Assembly (NCBI GenBank): GCA_004554245.1
Contig: SFND01000003.1
Span: 45,091-109,090, forward strand
Origin: Oribacterium sp.
Lineage (GTDB): Bacteria > Bacillota_A > Clostridia > Lachnospirales > Lachnospiraceae
DNA length: 64,000 bases
Direction: 5' to 3'
Part shown: positions 42,825-52,086 of the stretch, piece by piece
Layout of the letters: each line of letters begins with the position of its first letter
Position numbering within the stretch: the stretch's first letter is position 1
The notes under the pieces: model-generated
Told to the model about the DNA's origin: nothing
Seen by the model: the letters and a program-made list of their open reading frames with translations, nothing else
Database searches by the model: none
Program-made: the position numbers and the translations under genes

Positions 42825-44948
42825 ATGACAAAAGCAGAAACAAAATCCAGTAACCCATCAAATGAACATATCCTCGTCTGCCTCTCCTCCTCGCCGTCGA
42901 ACGAGCGCATCGTCCGCATGGCAGGACAGATGGCGCAGGCCTTCGGGGGCACACTGACCGCACTTTACGTACAAACGCCGGGGAACCAGGCGCTGAGCAG
43001 CGAGGATGAGGCGCGCCTCCAGACGCACATCCGCCTCGCGACGGAGCTCGGCGCGGAAATCGTCACCACCCACGGCGACGACGTCCCGACACAGATCGCC
43101 GAGTACGCGCGCGTCTCCGGCATCACGAAGATCGTCCTCGGCCGCAGCGGCGCGGAACGCCGGCACTTCTGGAGCCAGCCGTCCCTGACCGAACGCCTCA
43201 CCGAGCTCGCGCCCACCGTCGAGATCCACATCATCCCGGATGCAGAAGTCGTCCGCCATACACAGCGGCCAATGCTGGCGATCGCACCGTCGATACCCAC
43301 CCTGCGGGATCTTGTTCTCACGCTCGTCATTCAGGCAGCGGCCACCATCATTGGCTTCCTCTTCTTCCGCCTGCACTACACAGACGCGAACATCATCACG
43401 ATCTATCTCCTCGGCGTATTGCTGACCTCCGTCAGCACAAACGGCTACACCTGCGGACTGCTGGCGTCGGTCCTCAGTGTCTTTCTCTTCAACTATTTCC
43501 TGACCGAGCCGCGGCTCACGCTCGTCGCCTACGGGAAGGACTACCCGGTGACCTTCGCCGTCATGCTCGGCGCATCCATCCTCGCCGGCACCCTCGCCGC
43601 GAAGCTGAAGGCCCATGCCGAGCTGTCCGCGCGGGATGCCTATCGTACGAAAACCCTCTTCGACGCGAACCAGCAGCTGCAGAAGGCCGAAACGCCGACC
43701 GACATCTACCGCACGACCGCGACGCAGATTCAGCGTCTCGTGCAGCGCGATATCCTGGTCTATCCTGCGATGCAGCTGGATGTCCCATACGGACAGACCA
43801 CCGGTACAGCGACTGCTATGCAAGCAGCGGATGCCGCCACGCCATCACCGTATGCTCCGGCATCTGCTGCTTCGATCACAGGCACCAGCCCATCTGGTGG
43901 TGTCGCCTCGTCCCGTTTCTGGGATGGCTACCTCTTCCCTGCGAATGGCGGTGCGCCACGCAGTATCCCGGAGAATGCCTGTGAGCCAGAGGTCGTCGAC
44001 TGGGTCTTTCAGCATCGGAAGCGTGCGGGTGCGAGCACCGAGAAGTTTCAGAACGCACACTGCCTCTACCTTTCGATCCGCACCGGCCAGCAGGTCTACG
44101 GCGTGGTCGGCGTGCCCTGCTCAGCGAAGGCCCCTCTCGACGCCTTCACTTCCAGCATCCTCCTCTCCATCCTCGGTGAGTGTGCCCTCGCGCTTGAGAG
44201 CCTTCACAACGCGGAGGAGCGCGAGAAGGCCGCCGTACTCGCGAAGAACGAGCAGCTGCGGGCGAACCTGCTTCGCTCCATCTCGCACGATCTTCGGACG
44301 CCGCTCACTTCGATTTCGGGCAATGCAGACGCCCTGCTCCACAGCTACCAGGCGCTCGACGACGACAGCCGGACACAGATGATCACGGATATCTACGATG
44401 ACGCGCAGTGGCTGACGGAGCTCGTGGAGAATCTCCTGGCGGTCACGAAGATCTCGGATGGCAGCGTGAAGCTGCAGCTCTCCGACCAGGTCGTGGATGA
44501 CATCGTGGCGGAGGCACTCCGGCACATCGACCGCCACGCGACGGAACACCACATCACGAGTGACTGCGGTGAGCTGCCGCTCCTCGTACGGGCAGATGCG
44601 CGCCTCATCATGCAGCTTCTCATCAACCTCGTGAACAACGCGATCAAATACACCCCGGCAGGATCACATATCGAGATCCACGCCTTCCGTGAAGCGGAGC
44701 ATGCGGTGATCGAGGTCTCCGACGACGGCCCGGGCATCCCGGATGCGCAGAAGGCGCAGGTCTTCGAGATGTTCTATACCGGAAGCAAGCGCGTGGCAGA
44801 CAGCCGCCGAAGCCTCGGCCTCGGGCTCTCCCTCTGCCGTTCCATCGTGCATGCACACGACGGCGAGCTCTCGCTCCGCGATCATCAGCCACACGGCTGC
44901 GTCTTCTCCTTTACATTGCCGCTCAGTGAGATTAATCTCAATATGTAA
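42825..44948 (+). CDS. KdpD-like sensor histidine kinase without the N-terminal KdpD domain
   Basis: 707 residues. Residues about 15-145 form a universal-stress-protein-like domain (HILVCLSSSPSNERIVRMAGQMAQAFGGTLTALYV...KIVLGRSG), then four membrane helices of DUF4118 type (170-260). A variable region with a 50-residue low-complexity Ala/Thr/Ser/Pro insert follows. Last come HisKA (RSISHDLRTPLTSISG) and HATPase (LINLVNNAIKYTP, DDGPGIP, LGLGLSLCRSIV). The ~200-residue P-loop KdpD domain that normally precedes the USP domain is absent. It pairs with the KdpE-like regulator and sits after ktrBA, so it probably reports K+ or turgor. ATG 42825 chosen; AAGGG lies 9 bases upstream. Confidence 0.9.
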   Translation: MTKAETKSSNPSNEHILVCLSSSPSNERIVRMAGQMAQAFGGTLTALYVQTPGNQALSSEDEARLQTHIRLATELGAEIVTTHGDDVPTQIAEYARVSGITKIVLGRSGAERRHFWSQPSLTERLTELAPTVEIHIIPDAEVVRHTQRPMLAIAPSIPTLRDLVLTLVIQAAATIIGFLFFRLHYTDANIITIYLLGVLLTSVSTNGYTCGLLASVLSVFLFNYFLTEPRLTLVAYGKDYPVTFAVMLGASILAGTLAAKLKAHAELSARDAYRTKTLFDANQQLQKAETPTDIYRTTATQIQRLVQRDILVYPAMQLDVPYGQTTGTATAMQAADAATPSPYAPASAASITGTSPSGGVASSRFWDGYLFPANGGAPRSIPENACEPEVVDWVFQHRKRAGASTEKFQNAHCLYLSIRTGQQVYGVVGVPCSAKAPLDAFTSSILLSILGECALALESLHNAEEREKAAVLAKNEQLRANLLRSISHDLRTPLTSISGNADALLHSYQALDDDSRTQMITDIYDDAQWLTELVENLLAVTKISDGSVKLQLSDQVVDDIVAEALRHIDRHATEHHITSDCGELPLLVRADARLIMQLLINLVNNAIKYTPAGSHIEIHAFREAEHAVIEVSDDGPGIPDAQKAQVFEMFYTGSKRVADSRRSLGLGLSLCRSIVHAHDGELSLRDHQPHGCVFSFTLPLSEINLNM

Positions 44949-45061
44949 ACATGAACAAGCCAGTGAAGAGGCGATCACTCGCAGGCCTGACGATGATGTA
45001 CATCCCTAGGCATTGGCCTCACTCGTGTATATAGAAACCCGAATGATATGAGGTGAATAGA

Positions 45062-45763
45062 ATGAATAAAGCACTGATCCTCGTGGTGGAGGACGATACG
45101 CCGGTCCGGAATCTCATCACCACCACGCTGAAAACCCATGATTATAAATATCTTTCCGCACCGGATGGCACGAGCGCCATCCTCGAGGCGTCGTCTCATA
45201 ATCCGGACATCGTGCTGCTCGATCTCGGGCTGCCGGACATCGACGGCGTAGAGGTCATCCGGAAGATCCGCACCTGGTCGAACATGCCGATCATCGTCAT
45301 CAGCGCACGCACCGAGGACAGCGATAAGATCGAGGCTCTCGACGCCGGTGCCGACGACTACCTGACGAAGCCCTTCTCCGTCGAGGAGCTCCTGGCACGC
45401 CTCCGTGCGACGCAGCGCCGCCTCGGCTTGATGAAGTCCGAATCCGGACAGGAATCTCCGATCTTCACAAACGGCGAGCTGAAGATCGACTACGCCGCCG
45501 GCTGCGCCTATATGCAGGGCGAGGAGCTGCACCTCACCCCGATCGAGTTCAAGCTCCTCTGTCTCCTCTCCCGGAACGTCGGGAAGGTCCTCACCCACAC
45601 CTACATCACCAAGCAGATCTGGGGAAGCAGCTGGGATAACGACGTCGCCTCCCTCCGCGTCTTCATGGCGACCCTTCGCAAGAAGCTCGAGCGCGGCGAA
45701 AACGCCCAGCCGTACATTCAGACGCACATCGGCATCGGCTACCGCATGCTGAAGGTCGAGTAA
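45062..45763 (+). CDS. KdpE-like OmpR-family response regulator
   Basis: 233 residues from ATG 45062, with GAGGTG upstream. Receiver: ILVVEDDTPVRNLI, phosphoacceptor IVLLDLGLPDIDG, Thr/Ser switch IIVISART and Lys in YLTKPFSVEELLAR. Winged helix: LTPIEFKLLCLLSRNVGKVLTHTYI...RVFMATLRKKLE...HIGIGYRMLKVE, typical of KdpE. The target promoter may be the ktr unit itself, since KdpFABC genes are not nearby. Confidence 0.94.
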   Translation: MNKALILVVEDDTPVRNLITTTLKTHDYKYLSAPDGTSAILEASSHNPDIVLLDLGLPDIDGVEVIRKIRTWSNMPIIVISARTEDSDKIEALDAGADDYLTKPFSVEELLARLRATQRRLGLMKSESGQESPIFTNGELKIDYAAGCAYMQGEELHLTPIEFKLLCLLSRNVGKVLTHTYITKQIWGSSWDNDVASLRVFMATLRKKLERGENAQPYIQTHIGIGYRMLKVE

Positions 45764-45795
45764 AAAAAGCTTTCCGGTTGCCCGGAAAGCTTTTT
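45764..45795 (+). terminator. Terminator after KdpE-like gene
   Basis: AAAAAGCTTTCCGG pairs with CCGGAAAGCTTTTT (45764-45777 with 45782-45795), then TCTG. Confidence 0.92.
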
Positions 45796-45816
45796 CTGTC
45801 TTCTGCGAAGCCGTAC

Positions 45817-45880
45817 GGGGTCAGACCCCCGCGTGGCGTCATCAATCTCCTTACGCTATTCATAAGGGAGTCTGACCCCC
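45817..45880. repeat. GGGGTCAGACCCC element, inverted pair
   Basis: GGGGTCAGACCCCC (45817-45830) and GGGAGTCTGACCCCC (45866-45880) flank about 35 bases. Each half is itself a palindrome and the two halves can also pair with each other. Located between convergent genes. Confidence 0.75.
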
Positions 45881-45890
45881 ATCAGCAGAT

Positions 45891-46931
45891 TTATCCATCC
45901 GCTTCCATCTTCAACGGTGCGCCGCAGTGCGGGCAGGTGCCGATCGTACCGGCGTAGTAGGTACAGCCACAGTAGTCACACTTCAGCATCTTCGGCTTAC
46001 CATCGATCTTATAGGTCCGGATGCCCTTCTTCTGACCATCCAGATAGTTCGCACGGACCGCGATGGCCGTACCGACGAAGGCACCCACGAGGATCAGACC
46101 GAAGAAGAACTCAGCGAAGCCGCCGCCCAGGTTCTCCATATCGACCGTGAAGCCCTTCGCCTCGTAATACGCGAGATAATCATCGAAGGTCGTCGCCATC
46201 GCGTCGCCGACATTATCCCCGTTCGCACGGGCGAGGTTCTTCTGAAGCAGATCGATGAGCTGATCCTCATCCTTCTTCTTCGCCGTCTTTCCGAGATCAT
46301 CACCCCACATCGTATGGTAGTGGAACTCGTTGAAGCCGGTCTCCGGATTCTCCGCACCGTAGCCGTAGGTGATCAGCACGTGGTACTCATCATCGAAGTT
46401 GTAGATGTACTCGTTGTACGCGAAGCTCTCCATATCATCGTAGTCCAGCTCCCAGGCGGCATCGTTCGTAAACTCAACGGCCGGGATGATACCGGTGTGA
46501 TCCCGGAACGCGCTGAGACTCTGATCGAGCCGGTCCAGCTCTGCATCCGTCAGATGCCCGTAGTCGTCCTGGATGAAGATCGACTGATCCACGTACCCCG
46601 GCACGACGGTTTTCTTATACCCGATGGAGAACGCGGAAAACATCGTGACGAGACCGAGCAGCATGATCGCAATCCCCGGGATACCCGCGATGATTGCAAA
46701 TACGACCGAACGGATATACTGCCCCTTTGTCGTCTCCTCGTGATAATTCGGCTCATCGGTATAGACGACCTTCGGCTCATTCATCCGATTATAGATGACG
46801 AACGCCCGACCGCCGGTGAACGGCGTACTGGAATGTCGGTAGCTCTTCGCACTGCCACCGGATCCGCCACTGGAGCCTCCTGAATAACTGCTTCCACCTG
46901 AATGACTGCCGCCCCCTCCTGAATGTGGCAT
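45891..46931 (-). CDS. TPM-domain membrane protein with C-terminal zinc ribbon
   Basis: 346 residues from ATG 46931, AAGGAGG 6 bases upstream. The first 35 residues are Gly/Ser-rich (HSGGGGSHSGGSSYSGG). One membrane helix (SVVFAIIAGIPGIAIMLLGLV) precedes a TPM/YgcG-like domain (LTDAELDRLDQSLSAFRDHTGIIPAVEFTND...HVLITYGYG). A second helix (FGLILVGAFVGTAIAVRA) follows, then the zinc ribbon CDYCGCTYYAGTIGTCPHCG. The function of such proteins is unknown; they are thought to act in the envelope. It stands alone. Confidence 0.75.
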   Translation of the reverse strand: MPHSGGGGSHSGGSSYSGGSSGGSGGSAKSYRHSSTPFTGGRAFVIYNRMNEPKVVYTDEPNYHEETTKGQYIRSVVFAIIAGIPGIAIMLLGLVTMFSAFSIGYKKTVVPGYVDQSIFIQDDYGHLTDAELDRLDQSLSAFRDHTGIIPAVEFTNDAAWELDYDDMESFAYNEYIYNFDDEYHVLITYGYGAENPETGFNEFHYHTMWGDDLGKTAKKKDEDQLIDLLQKNLARANGDNVGDAMATTFDDYLAYYEAKGFTVDMENLGGGFAEFFFGLILVGAFVGTAIAVRANYLDGQKKGIRTYKIDGKPKMLKCDYCGCTYYAGTIGTCPHCGAPLKMEADG

Positions 46932-47172
46932 GGTGCACCTCCTTCTCAAAACGCATCAAAGGATGCGAGTATTCCGAACCATCATAGATACTATTATTTT
47001 AACCTGTTCGACCCGTGTTTCGCAATACAAAAGGGGCTGCGGTCTGCATCAAGGGCCCAAAATCGACTTCATCGCGATTTTCCATTTTCCTGCATTGACA
47101 TCGGATATGAAATGACGATAATTACGGATGTAAAACGTGAATGATTTATCAAAAATAAATGGGGGTATTCTT

Positions 47173-47934
47173 ATGTTACCATCCAGCGTGGATTTACTTG
47201 CATTTATGGGTCAGAGCAACATGGCGGGCCGTGGTGTCGCGGCACAGGCGCCAGCCGTCCCGGAGGGTCACGGTTATGAGTTCCGTGCCATCACGGCACC
47301 GGATCGTCTCTCACCGCTCGTGGAGCCGTTCGGCCAGTATGAGGATAAACCAGATGGCATCTACGAGCCGGGCATGAAGTCCGGCTCCATGGTGTCTTCG
47401 TTCGTCAATGCTTACTACGCGGAGACAAGTACCCCGGTCGTCGGTGTATCGGCAGCGAAGGGTGGCTCTGCCATCGCAGAGTGGCTGCCGGAGGGCGCGT
47501 ACTACCGGGATTCGGTCGAGCGTGTACAGCGCTGTGAGTTCTGGCTTTCTGCACGCGGTGTAAACATAGCGCATCGGAATATGGTCTGGTGTCAGGGCTG
47601 CACGGATGGCGATCTGCATACCGACCCGCAGGTATACTATGAGCGCACGAAGCTGGTCCTTACCTCCTTCATGCGGGACTGTGACCTCGCGTACTGCTTC
47701 CTGATCCGCATCGGAAATCACCGGGACGATCCGGCGCTCTATGTACCGATTCAGAAGATGCAGGAGAAGCTCGCCGCGGATGTACCGAACATCGTCCTCG
47801 TGAGCCAGTGTCTCGCTTCTTTCGCCGCAAAGGGCCTCATGAAGGACGAATTCCACTACCTGCAGGAGGGCTACAACCTCGTCGGCGAGGAAGCCGGCAA
47901 GGCCAGCGGCGCATTCGTTCGCACAGAACACTGA
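47173..47934 (+). CDS. SASA-type carbohydrate esterase (SGNH-like)
   Basis: 253 residues from ATG 47173, with GGGGG 7 bases upstream. LLAFMGQSNMAGRG near the N-terminus carries the nucleophile Ser of the sialate O-acetylesterase/CE6 group, VSAAKGGSAIAEW follows, and DEFHYLQEGY gives the catalytic Asp and His. No signal peptide, so it probably deacetylates imported sugars. It stands alone and converges with the hybrid kinase gene. Confidence 0.88.
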   Translation: MLPSSVDLLAFMGQSNMAGRGVAAQAPAVPEGHGYEFRAITAPDRLSPLVEPFGQYEDKPDGIYEPGMKSGSMVSSFVNAYYAETSTPVVGVSAAKGGSAIAEWLPEGAYYRDSVERVQRCEFWLSARGVNIAHRNMVWCQGCTDGDLHTDPQVYYERTKLVLTSFMRDCDLAYCFLIRIGNHRDDPALYVPIQKMQEKLAADVPNIVLVSQCLASFAAKGLMKDEFHYLQEGYNLVGEEAGKASGAFVRTEH

Positions 47935-47943
47935 CGACAGGCG

Positions 47944-47965
47944 TAAGCCAGGGGCCCCTGGCTTA
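47944..47965. terminator. Perfect palindromic bidirectional terminator
   Basis: A 22-base perfect palindrome centred at 47954/47955 (TAAGCCAGGGG and its complement) between the convergent esterase and kinase genes. It lacks clear T tracts. Confidence 0.6.
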
Positions 47966-47969
47966 GCGC

Positions 47970-50366
47970 TTACAGCGTCGGAAATTCCTTTTCGAACTCA
48001 GAGCTCAGGATGAAGCGGTCGATCATGCCGTTGTTGAGATACCACTCGTAGTCTGCGCCGCCCTGCTTCGCCATCAGGACGAGCCGGATGCCGGGGTTCA
48101 GGCGTCGGATGATTTCGCAGAGCTCGATGCCGTTCATGGTCGGAAGCCTGTACGCCGTGATGACCATATCGTAGGCGTCTGGCTCCTTCTGGATGCGATC
48201 GATCAGTGCCGCCGGATGACCGTAAAAATCGATGGCCTTTTCGGATGCGCGGACGAGCGATTTCCACGTCTTCTGTCGCTCTTCCCGGACGACAAAAGCG
48301 ATCTTCGCGATCGCTTTCGGATGTTTCTGGTCGTACACGCTTCCAGTGGCAGACGTTTTTCCGACCGTAACGCCCGTATTCCCGTCCGGGCCCCGGCGAT
48401 CCGCTGCATCCTTTCTCTGCCCTTCGGCTGTACCACGGTCAGATGCAGTGCGTGCATCCTCGTCATTCTCTTCATCCTCACAGAGCGGTATCTCCATGGT
48501 AAAGCAGGTCCCTTCACCGAGCGTGCTCTCGACGTGGATCGTACCGCCGATCGAGCCGAGGATGTTCCGGACGACGGACAGGCCGAGGCCGGTACCATGA
48601 CGGGAGCCCTTCGTCGTATAGAACGGCTCGAAGATCTTTTGCTGTACATCCTCACTGATGCCACAGCCGGTGTCACGGACGCGGAGAATCAGATGTCCAT
48701 GCCCGCCCATCAGCTCGATCCCGAGCTCCTTCCGCTCCGTCTTTTCCATTGCCTGAAAGGCATTCTTGCAGAGGTTCATGAGGATATGCTCCGCCATGCC
48801 CTTTCGTCCGAGGATATAGAGCGGCTCCTCTGTGATGTCTGTATGCACGGTGATCACCGCCGGTGCTAGCTGCTCGACGATACCGACTGCATGCCGGACC
48901 TCCTCCGTAAAGTTCAGCTGCTCCAGACGTACGCCGGTATCCTGCCGTGCGAAGGCCAGCAGCTGCTTCGAGAGGTCCGAGGCCCGATCGACCGATACCA
49001 GCATCTCATGGATCATCTCCTTATTCTCCGTCGAGATATTCGCATCGTTCTCGAGCAGCTCCGCGTAGATCATGACGGGCGTCAGATAGTTATTGAACTC
49101 ATGCGCGATGTGGCTCGACATCATGCCGAGCGACTGGATACGCTGATAGTGCCGGATCTCCTCGTTCTTTCGGGCCACCGTCTCCATGCCCCGGTTGATT
49201 TCCTTCAGGTACGTGATCTCCTTTTCCTGGGCTACTGCCTGAAAATGGCTCTGCAGCACGAACACCACGATGATCCCGAGCAGCATGATATAGACGAACA
49301 CGATGCCGATCATCGTCATCATCATATCGTCGAGCGGCGCCGAAAGCTCCGTCACCGGCAGCGTCGAGTTCACGATCCAGCGCTCTCCCTGGATATAGAT
49401 CGCCTGAAAGGCCACCACACGCTGTATCCTCGGATGCGTCTCATCCGACCAGTCATAGGTATCGATCACACCGGTTCCGGAATCCTCGGTCTCCTGCTTC
49501 TCCAGCCACGCATGCATGCTGCTGTAATTGAGCTCCGGATACAGACGCTCACGTCCATAGAGCGCATCGAGGCCGATCTGCGATTTCGCATGATGCATGA
49601 TGATGTACAGGTCCTGATCCTTCACCACCGAATAACCGTTTTTTCCGATTTTGACCTTTGCCACGCTGTTCTCGTACAGTGCCTCCATATTCATCGCGAA
49701 GCACAGCTGATAGGTGCCCTCCTTCGTATCGATTTCCTTCTGGATATACAGCTCATACCAGCCTGTAACCGGTGAGATTTTTTTCCCCGTGATCCGCGCC
49801 GCATGCTCGGTGCCGGCATTGGCCTCCGAAATCGCCCCGCGATCCGTAGCCCCGCTTCCTGTGCGCATGCTTCCGCCGCTCATCCGATGGCCGCCCGCGG
49901 TCGCTGTCGCTGCATCCGAGGAGCTCGCCTCCGCGTCGTCCAGAGAACGTTCCGTCTTCCCGCTTCCGATCTTCGTCACCATGGTCGACTGCCCCGGCGC
50001 ATAGCGCGTCACCGTCCCGTCGGGTGCCGTCACCGTCACCCAGTTATACAGCGCGCCGTTTTCCTGCAGAAAGAAGTCCGTTCGTTCACGCATTCCATTA
50101 TTTCGGATCCAGTCCTCTGGCATGCCCGCATTCCGATAGATGAGGTCGATCTGATGAATCTTCTGCTCGAGATAGGAATCGAGGTTATCACCCACGATAC
50201 CGGCGATCGTCAGCAGCTGACTCCCCTCCATGGAGATCGCCTGCCGCCGATAGTTCTGGTAGTAGCGAAAGCCGGACAGCGCCGCGATCATCGAGAGTAG
50301 CAGAAAGACGACCACCGCTCTCAGCTCTGTCTGTTTATTCGTAAGCCCGTTCCGGATACGTTTCAT
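47970..50366 (-). CDS. Membrane sensor histidine kinase with a degenerate C-terminal receiver
   Basis: 798 residues. Two membrane helices (about 15-33 and 350-372) enclose a dCache-like sensor that has a Ser/Ala/Gly-rich insertion near 140-190. The kinase core has the H-box HIAHEFNNYLTPVM, N box LMNLCKNAFQAME, G1 DTGCGISED and G2 GTGLGLSVV. The C-terminal 120 residues look like a receiver (MVITAYRLPTMNGIELCEIIRRLNP), but the phosphoacceptor Asp is replaced (ITAYRLP where ITDxRMP is expected) and the N-terminal acidic pair is lost. It precedes an OmpR-type regulator on the same strand (50472-51161). Confidence 0.88.
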   Translation of the reverse strand: MKRIRNGLTNKQTELRAVVVFLLLSMIAALSGFRYYQNYRRQAISMEGSQLLTIAGIVGDNLDSYLEQKIHQIDLIYRNAGMPEDWIRNNGMRERTDFFLQENGALYNWVTVTAPDGTVTRYAPGQSTMVTKIGSGKTERSLDDAEASSSDAATATAGGHRMSGGSMRTGSGATDRGAISEANAGTEHAARITGKKISPVTGWYELYIQKEIDTKEGTYQLCFAMNMEALYENSVAKVKIGKNGYSVVKDQDLYIIMHHAKSQIGLDALYGRERLYPELNYSSMHAWLEKQETEDSGTGVIDTYDWSDETHPRIQRVVAFQAIYIQGERWIVNSTLPVTELSAPLDDMMMTMIGIVFVYIMLLGIIVVFVLQSHFQAVAQEKEITYLKEINRGMETVARKNEEIRHYQRIQSLGMMSSHIAHEFNNYLTPVMIYAELLENDANISTENKEMIHEMLVSVDRASDLSKQLLAFARQDTGVRLEQLNFTEEVRHAVGIVEQLAPAVITVHTDITEEPLYILGRKGMAEHILMNLCKNAFQAMEKTERKELGIELMGGHGHLILRVRDTGCGISEDVQQKIFEPFYTTKGSRHGTGLGLSVVRNILGSIGGTIHVESTLGEGTCFTMEIPLCEDEENDEDARTASDRGTAEGQRKDAADRRGPDGNTGVTVGKTSATGSVYDQKHPKAIAKIAFVVREERQKTWKSLVRASEKAIDFYGHPAALIDRIQKEPDAYDMVITAYRLPTMNGIELCEIIRRLNPGIRLVLMAKQGGADYEWYLNNGMIDRFILSSEFEKEFPTL

Positions 50367-50471
50367 CTCACTCTGCCCTTTCTTCCTTCTGCTTTCATCC
50401 TGCACCCGCCGTGCGTTCGTCCTCCTCTCAGTACGATGAACTCACTCGCCACCGGGCCGGGCGATGTCGGG

Positions 50472-51161
50472 TCACTCCTCCACGGTCAGCATGTAGCCGA
50501 TGCCGCGCACGGTCTTCAGGTACTTCGGCGACTTCGGGTCCTCCTCGATCTTGCTGCGGATACGCTTCACATAGACCGTGATCGTGTTGTCGTCGACGAC
50601 CGATTCGTTCCACACCTGCGCATACAGCTGCTCCTTCGTGAACACCTGTCCCGGATGCTCCAGCAGGAAGCGGAACAGCGCCTGCTCACGCGCCGTGAAG
50701 TTCAGCGGCTTCTCATCTTTCAGGCACTCCATCTTCAGCATATCGACCGCAAACGGACCGCGGCGAATGCCGACATCAGACACCTCCTGGCTGTAGACCT
50801 GACTCCGCCGTATCAGCGCCTTCGCGGTCTGAATCAGCACCGCCGTATGAAACGGTTTCGTAAGGTAGCTGTCGGCGCCGAAGCCTAGGCCGAGCACCTG
50901 ATCCATCTCATCCGACTTTCCGGACAGCATCATGACCGGCGTGTGGTCTCCGGCTGCACGCATCTTCTGCAGCACCTCGTAGCCACCGACCCGCTCCATC
51001 ATCACATCGAGGATCACCAGCTGATATTTCTCTTTTTTCAGAAGTGCGAGGGCCTCGAGTCCATCCGACGCCTCCGTCACATCCATGCCCTCGCGCCGAA
51101 GCGCCATGCGGACCGCAAGCCGGATCGCCTGCTCATCGTCCACCAGTAACACTCTGTTCAT
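50472..51161 (-). CDS. OmpR-family response regulator
   Basis: 229 residues from ATG 51161, with AGGAG 8 bases upstream. Receiver with VLLVDDEQAIRLAVRMAL, phosphoacceptor LVILDVMMERVGGYEV, switch MMLSGKSDE and YLTKPFHTAV. Winged helix with FTAREQALFRFLLEHPGQVFTKEQLYAQVWN and YVKRIRSKIEEDPKSPKYLKTVRGIGYML. It is upstream of, and probably cotranscribed with, the hybrid kinase gene (105-base gap). Confidence 0.95.
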   Translation of the reverse strand: MNRVLLVDDEQAIRLAVRMALRREGMDVTEASDGLEALALLKKEKYQLVILDVMMERVGGYEVLQKMRAAGDHTPVMMLSGKSDEMDQVLGLGFGADSYLTKPFHTAVLIQTAKALIRRSQVYSQEVSDVGIRRGPFAVDMLKMECLKDEKPLNFTAREQALFRFLLEHPGQVFTKEQLYAQVWNESVVDDNTITVYVKRIRSKIEEDPKSPKYLKTVRGIGYMLTVEE

Positions 51162-51212
51162 ATATTCATCTCCTGTCATCACGGACTGACCTGCCTTTCT
51201 TCATTTTAGCAC

Positions 51213-51250
51213 AAAAGAGCGAAATCAACACTGTCGCGCTGATTTCGCCC
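51213..51250 (-). terminator. Intrinsic terminator
   Basis: GAGCGAAATCA (51217-51227) pairs with TGATTTCGCCC (51240-51250) apart from one mismatch near the base; TTTTG follows on the minus strand. It ends the pseudogene at 51347-51850. Confidence 0.75.
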
Positions 51251-51346
51251 TTTCGCGTTTGTTATTTTATAGGAGTTTATCTAAAAAAATATTAGATAAC
51301 ATAGATGAATATACGGTGACTGTGTGATGACAAATCTGTCATTTCA

Positions 51347-51850
51347 TCATTTCCCCGTCATTATTTGCCGAAGGTCAGTACGCCCTTGCGGTAGGATGGA
51401 TCGTGGCTGGTGACGAAGTCGAAGGCCTCCTGTGCCTTCTCCATCGGCCCGGATCTCCGTATCCAGTTCCTCACCTTCATGGCTGCGAGCGTCGCGGTAG
51501 GAGCTCATGCCGGCCGGGATGATCATCATGCGGAACTCGATGCTGCCCTTCGTGTCCGGTGTCAGCAGTTCATAGCGCACATCCGGAGCGCTTTTAAAGC
51601 CGAGGGAAAGGCGATCCTCCGGGTGAACGACCGGAGATTCATGGTCTTCTTCGCGGAAAAACATGTAGATCGGTGTGTCCAGCGCATTGGCGATGCAGCG
51701 AAGTGTATTGATCGATGGGTTGACCAGGTCGTTCTCGATCTGGCTCAGCATCGACGGTGTAATCTCTGCAAGATTCGCCGTTTTCCGCACGGAAAAGCCC
51801 TTCGCCGAGCGGATTTCCTGTATCTTTTTTCCGAGACTAAGTCCATTCAT
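51347..51850 (-). pseudogene. XRE/cupin regulator truncated and joined to the end of an unrelated (dehydrogenase-like) gene
   Basis: ATG 51850 (AGGGGG 9 bases upstream) begins an XRE helix-turn-helix (GKKIQEIRSAKGFSVRKTANLAEITPSMLSQIENDLVNPSINTL) and the start of a cupin effector domain (SIEFRMMIIPAGMSSYRDARSHEGEE). The cupin then stops making sense. In another frame, 51450-51361 reads PMEKAQEAFDFVTSHDPSYRKGVLTF and a stop, which resembles the C-terminus of a zinc-dependent polyol dehydrogenase. A deletion near 51450-51475 has probably removed the cupin, the spacer and most of the next gene. Confidence 0.75.
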
Positions 51851-51988
51851 ATAGTCGATCCCCCTATGTGCCATATAAAAATCAGCAGTTCAAATTATCC
51901 CACACTAACTTGATGAAGTCAAACAATAGTGAAGTGCGTTTCTCATTCCCAATGGTTATATACGCCATCTGCAAAACACTCAGCAGCA

Positions 51989-52085
51989 TATGGGATCGTC
52001 ATCGGCGGGCAGTGTCTTTCCACATACTTATGTCGGTCATCCGGCAAAGTTCCCACCAACGTATGGGATCGTCATCGGCGGGCAG
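51989..52085. repeat. Pair of 24-bp direct repeats with a partial third copy
   Basis: TATGGGATCGTCATCGGCGG-plus-GCAG occurs at 51989-52012 and 52062-52085 (period 73). A weaker copy starts at 52029 (TATGTCGGTCATCCGGCA). The sequence after the first copy (TGTCTTTCC) also resembles the 3' end of the adjacent pseudogene, so this may be a partial duplication of that gene's end. Confidence 0.7.
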
Positions 52086-52086
52086 A

